A stretch of 64,000 nucleotides of DNA from JAGPUQ01 sp947084925 (GTDB lineage Bacteria > Pseudomonadota > Gammaproteobacteria > Pseudomonadales > Porticoccaceae). Below are positions 62,092 to 64,000 of this stretch, piece by piece; within the stretch, counting starts at the first letter, position 1, and each line of letters begins with the position of its first letter. The DNA lies in NCBI GenBank assembly GCA_947084925.1, contig CAMTUJ010000024.1:1-64000 (forward strand). Reading direction: 5' to 3'. Below the pieces are notes generated by a model. It ran no database searches and was not told where the DNA came from. It worked only from the letters and a program-made list of their open reading frames with translations. The translations under genes and the position numbers were made by a program.

Positions 62092-63888
62092 TCAGGGTGC
62101 CTTGGTGATGCGTCCCTCGATGATCGCGCTGAAGGGTTCCGCCAGGCTGGCGATGTGTTCGACCAGCGCATCCAGATCGACCGGGCCGATCACCCGATCG
62201 GTGCCCTGGGCCAGCACCCTGAAATTGTCGCCGCCGCTGGCCATGAAGCTGTTCACCGTGACGCTGTAGCGGGTGGCCGGATTCAGCGGGCTGCCGTTGA
62301 CCCGTATGCTCGCGGGATCAACGCGGTTGTCGGCGATACCGGCACCATTCTCGCGCCAGGTGTAGGTCAGTCCCGAGGGCTTCATGATCCGTGCAAAGGG
62401 CTGGCCAATCCATTGCTGATCGAGCAGTTCGACGATCTGGGCGCCGGTCAGCGTCATGCTGACCAGATCATTGTTGAATGGCTGCACCGCAAAGAGTTCG
62501 CCCCAGGTCACTTCACCGGCACTGACATCGGCCCGGATGCCGCCCGGATTCATGAGTGCGATCTCGGTATTCATGGCATCGCGCTGCGCATCCGCAATCA
62601 GATTCCCCAGCGCCGATTCGCCGGCAGGGCTCTCGGCACGGGTGATGTCGGCGGCGGCGATGCCGATGACACGGCTCACCAGCGGTGCCACGGTCTCGGC
62701 GGCCGCGGCGACCAGCTCGGCCACTTCCGGATCCGGCGTCAGGCCCGGCCCCGCGTCGCCCCAGGTGGTGACGATGGCCGCGGATTTTTGCACCACATCC
62801 CGGGTAGCCGGATCGATGGCCACATCGATGTCGCCATAGGCGGTGCTGGCCGAGAATGCCTGCGTTACCAGGATCGGCGTGCCGTTGCTGTTGTTCATCA
62901 GGGCATTGGTGAAACCGTGAGCATGGCCGGAGACCACGATGTCCACCTCGTCATCGAGCCGGGCTACGATCGCGCCGATGGCGCCGTCAAGAATCGTCGG
63001 CGTCGCGGGTGTGGCACCCGCGAACGACGTCTGGCGCGTGCCCTGGTGGATGGCGACCACCATGGCATGCACACCGCGCTGCTTCAGGCGTGCAACCTCC
63101 GCATTGATGGCATCCGCTTCATCCATGAACTGGAGTCCTGCCACGCCGCTCGGCGTCACGATCGTCGGGGTTTCCTTGAGCACCGCACCGATAACGGCGA
63201 CCGGAATGCCGCGAATGCGTTTGATCACCGAGCGCGGCAGCAGGGGCTTACCGCTGTCGGCCCAGACCACGTTGGCGCTCACCGTGGGATAGCGCGCTCC
63301 GCGCCAGGTTTCTTCGAGAAAAGGGCCGTCCGGATGAGTGCCGCCGTCCAGCAGGCGCAGCAGCTCCCCGGTACCCTCGTCGAATTCGTGGTTGCCGAGG
63401 CTGCCGACCAGATTGCACCGCGCGTCCAGCCGATCGCGGTAGTCGCAGTACTGGTTCGCCAGCAGGTTAAGGAAGCTGATCGACGGTTCGTCCTGGAGCA
63501 GTGCCGAGACCGGGGGGCTGGCGCCGACATGGTCGCCGGCGTGAACCAGAATGGCGCCATCCCGAGCCGCTGCTTCGGCCGCATGCAGATAGGAGGTGAG
63601 TACCGCCGCGCCACCCGCCGGGCGACCGGCGACGGTTCTGGGCTCCAGCTGGCCGTGAAAGTCGTTGATGCCGAGCAGCTTGAAGCGTACCCAGGCCCGG
63701 GGGTCGGCGGCGCGCGGATCGGTCCACTGGATCTTGCGCGCAGCCTCGATTCGCAACTCGATGGCGTCTTCCGAACCCTGATCGTGCCCCTGATCGTGGG
63801 GCCCGGCGAACTCCGCACTGGCGAGACCGGTTGCCAGACAGCCGGTGACCAGCAAGGCGCCGGGAATCAATTTCCGCAGCAGTGACAT
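62092..63888 (-). CDS. Exported 5'-nucleotidase / UshA-family phosphoesterase
   Basis: A 598-residue protein with a signal peptide (LLRKLIPGALLVTGCLATGLASA), a calcineurin-like metallophosphoesterase domain (GINDFHGQLEP, HAGDHVGASPP, SLGNHEFDEGT, IHQGTRQTSF, SGHAHGF) and a C-terminal 5'-nucleotidase domain (NPGGIRADVSAGEVTWGELFAVQPF and NSFMASGGDNF). It probably hydrolyses nucleotides in the periplasm. AAGGAGATACGCC gives the start at 63888. The last 112 nt of the window after it are its upstream region, with no gene seen. Confidence 0.92.
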   Translation of the reverse strand: MSLLRKLIPGALLVTGCLATGLASAEFAGPHDQGHDQGSEDAIELRIEAARKIQWTDPRAADPRAWVRFKLLGINDFHGQLEPRTVAGRPAGGAAVLTSYLHAAEAAARDGAILVHAGDHVGASPPVSALLQDEPSISFLNLLANQYCDYRDRLDARCNLVGSLGNHEFDEGTGELLRLLDGGTHPDGPFLEETWRGARYPTVSANVVWADSGKPLLPRSVIKRIRGIPVAVIGAVLKETPTIVTPSGVAGLQFMDEADAINAEVARLKQRGVHAMVVAIHQGTRQTSFAGATPATPTILDGAIGAIVARLDDEVDIVVSGHAHGFTNALMNNSNGTPILVTQAFSASTAYGDIDVAIDPATRDVVQKSAAIVTTWGDAGPGLTPDPEVAELVAAAAETVAPLVSRVIGIAAADITRAESPAGESALGNLIADAQRDAMNTEIALMNPGGIRADVSAGEVTWGELFAVQPFNNDLVSMTLTGAQIVELLDQQWIGQPFARIMKPSGLTYTWRENGAGIADNRVDPASIRVNGSPLNPATRYSVTVNSFMASGGDNFRVLAQGTDRVIGPVDLDALVEHIASLAEPFSAIIEGRITKAP

Positions 63889-64000
63889 GGCGTATCTCCT
63901 TGGCGCGTGGGGGATGAATTGCAGCGCCAAGAATGGCCGCCGGATATGCCAGGGTGTTGACGTCCGGGTTACAGTGGGGTGACGGAGGTGCGAACGGCCA

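Overview
The window is a GC-rich (roughly 63-66% by eye) proteobacterial chromosome segment, most probably from a gammaproteobacterium. The best clue is the block leuC-leuD-asd-fimV-truA-trpF-accD-folC-dedD-cvpA-purF-metZ (31279-45568), an order typical of Pseudomonas-like Gammaproteobacteria. Species cannot be fixed from the sequence alone.

Layout. 1-470: the 5' end of an IS30-family transposase runs off the left edge, followed by copies of a dispersed palindromic repeat. 470-789: a tRNA-Leu(UAA) gene on the minus strand, split between anticodon positions 34 and 35 by a 233-nt group I intron. 933-2461: two tandem paralogous short-chain dehydrogenases, with a remnant of a third. 2832-3206: YajD-type HNH protein. 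3366-9884: CusCBA-type copper/silver efflux operon with a small Cys-rich exported protein, all minus strand. 10110-14898: pepN, a helical protein of unknown function, a YecA/SEC-C protein and a zinc-ribbon methyltransferase. 15021-26132: a complete phosphonate operon on the minus strand, transcribed phnF-D-C-E-E-G-H-I-J-K-L-M-N-P, with most neighbours overlapping by 1-11 bases. This gives repression, uptake and C-P lyase cleavage in one unit. 26456-31099: a carboxyltransferase with a degenerate biotinyl-like domain, a DUF502 membrane protein and mnmC. 31279-45568: the conserved biosynthetic block, without leuB and trpBA and with a methyltransferase in the leuB position. 45565-49513: MoxR ATPase, DUF58 protein and transglutaminase-like membrane protein, overlapping the end of metZ. 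49773-55536: a two-gene RND efflux system, a shortened TerC-family protein and a MarC-family protein. 55578-61335: a flavin monooxygenase divergent from a four-gene acyl-CoA catabolic operon (acyl-CoA dehydrogenase, MaoC-like hydratase, CitE-like lyase, crotonase). 61520-63888: a small membrane protein, a frameshifted Lmo0937-like gene and an exported 5'-nucleotidase-family enzyme.

Nothing looks like a wholly new multigene system. The most unusual items are the Azoarcus-like group I intron in tRNA-Leu(UAA), the two-CxxC insertion in PhnK, the 14-bp tandem repeats between the cus operon and pepN, and the internal deletion in the TerC-family protein. Comparisons with named proteins and RNAs are from memory, without database searches.
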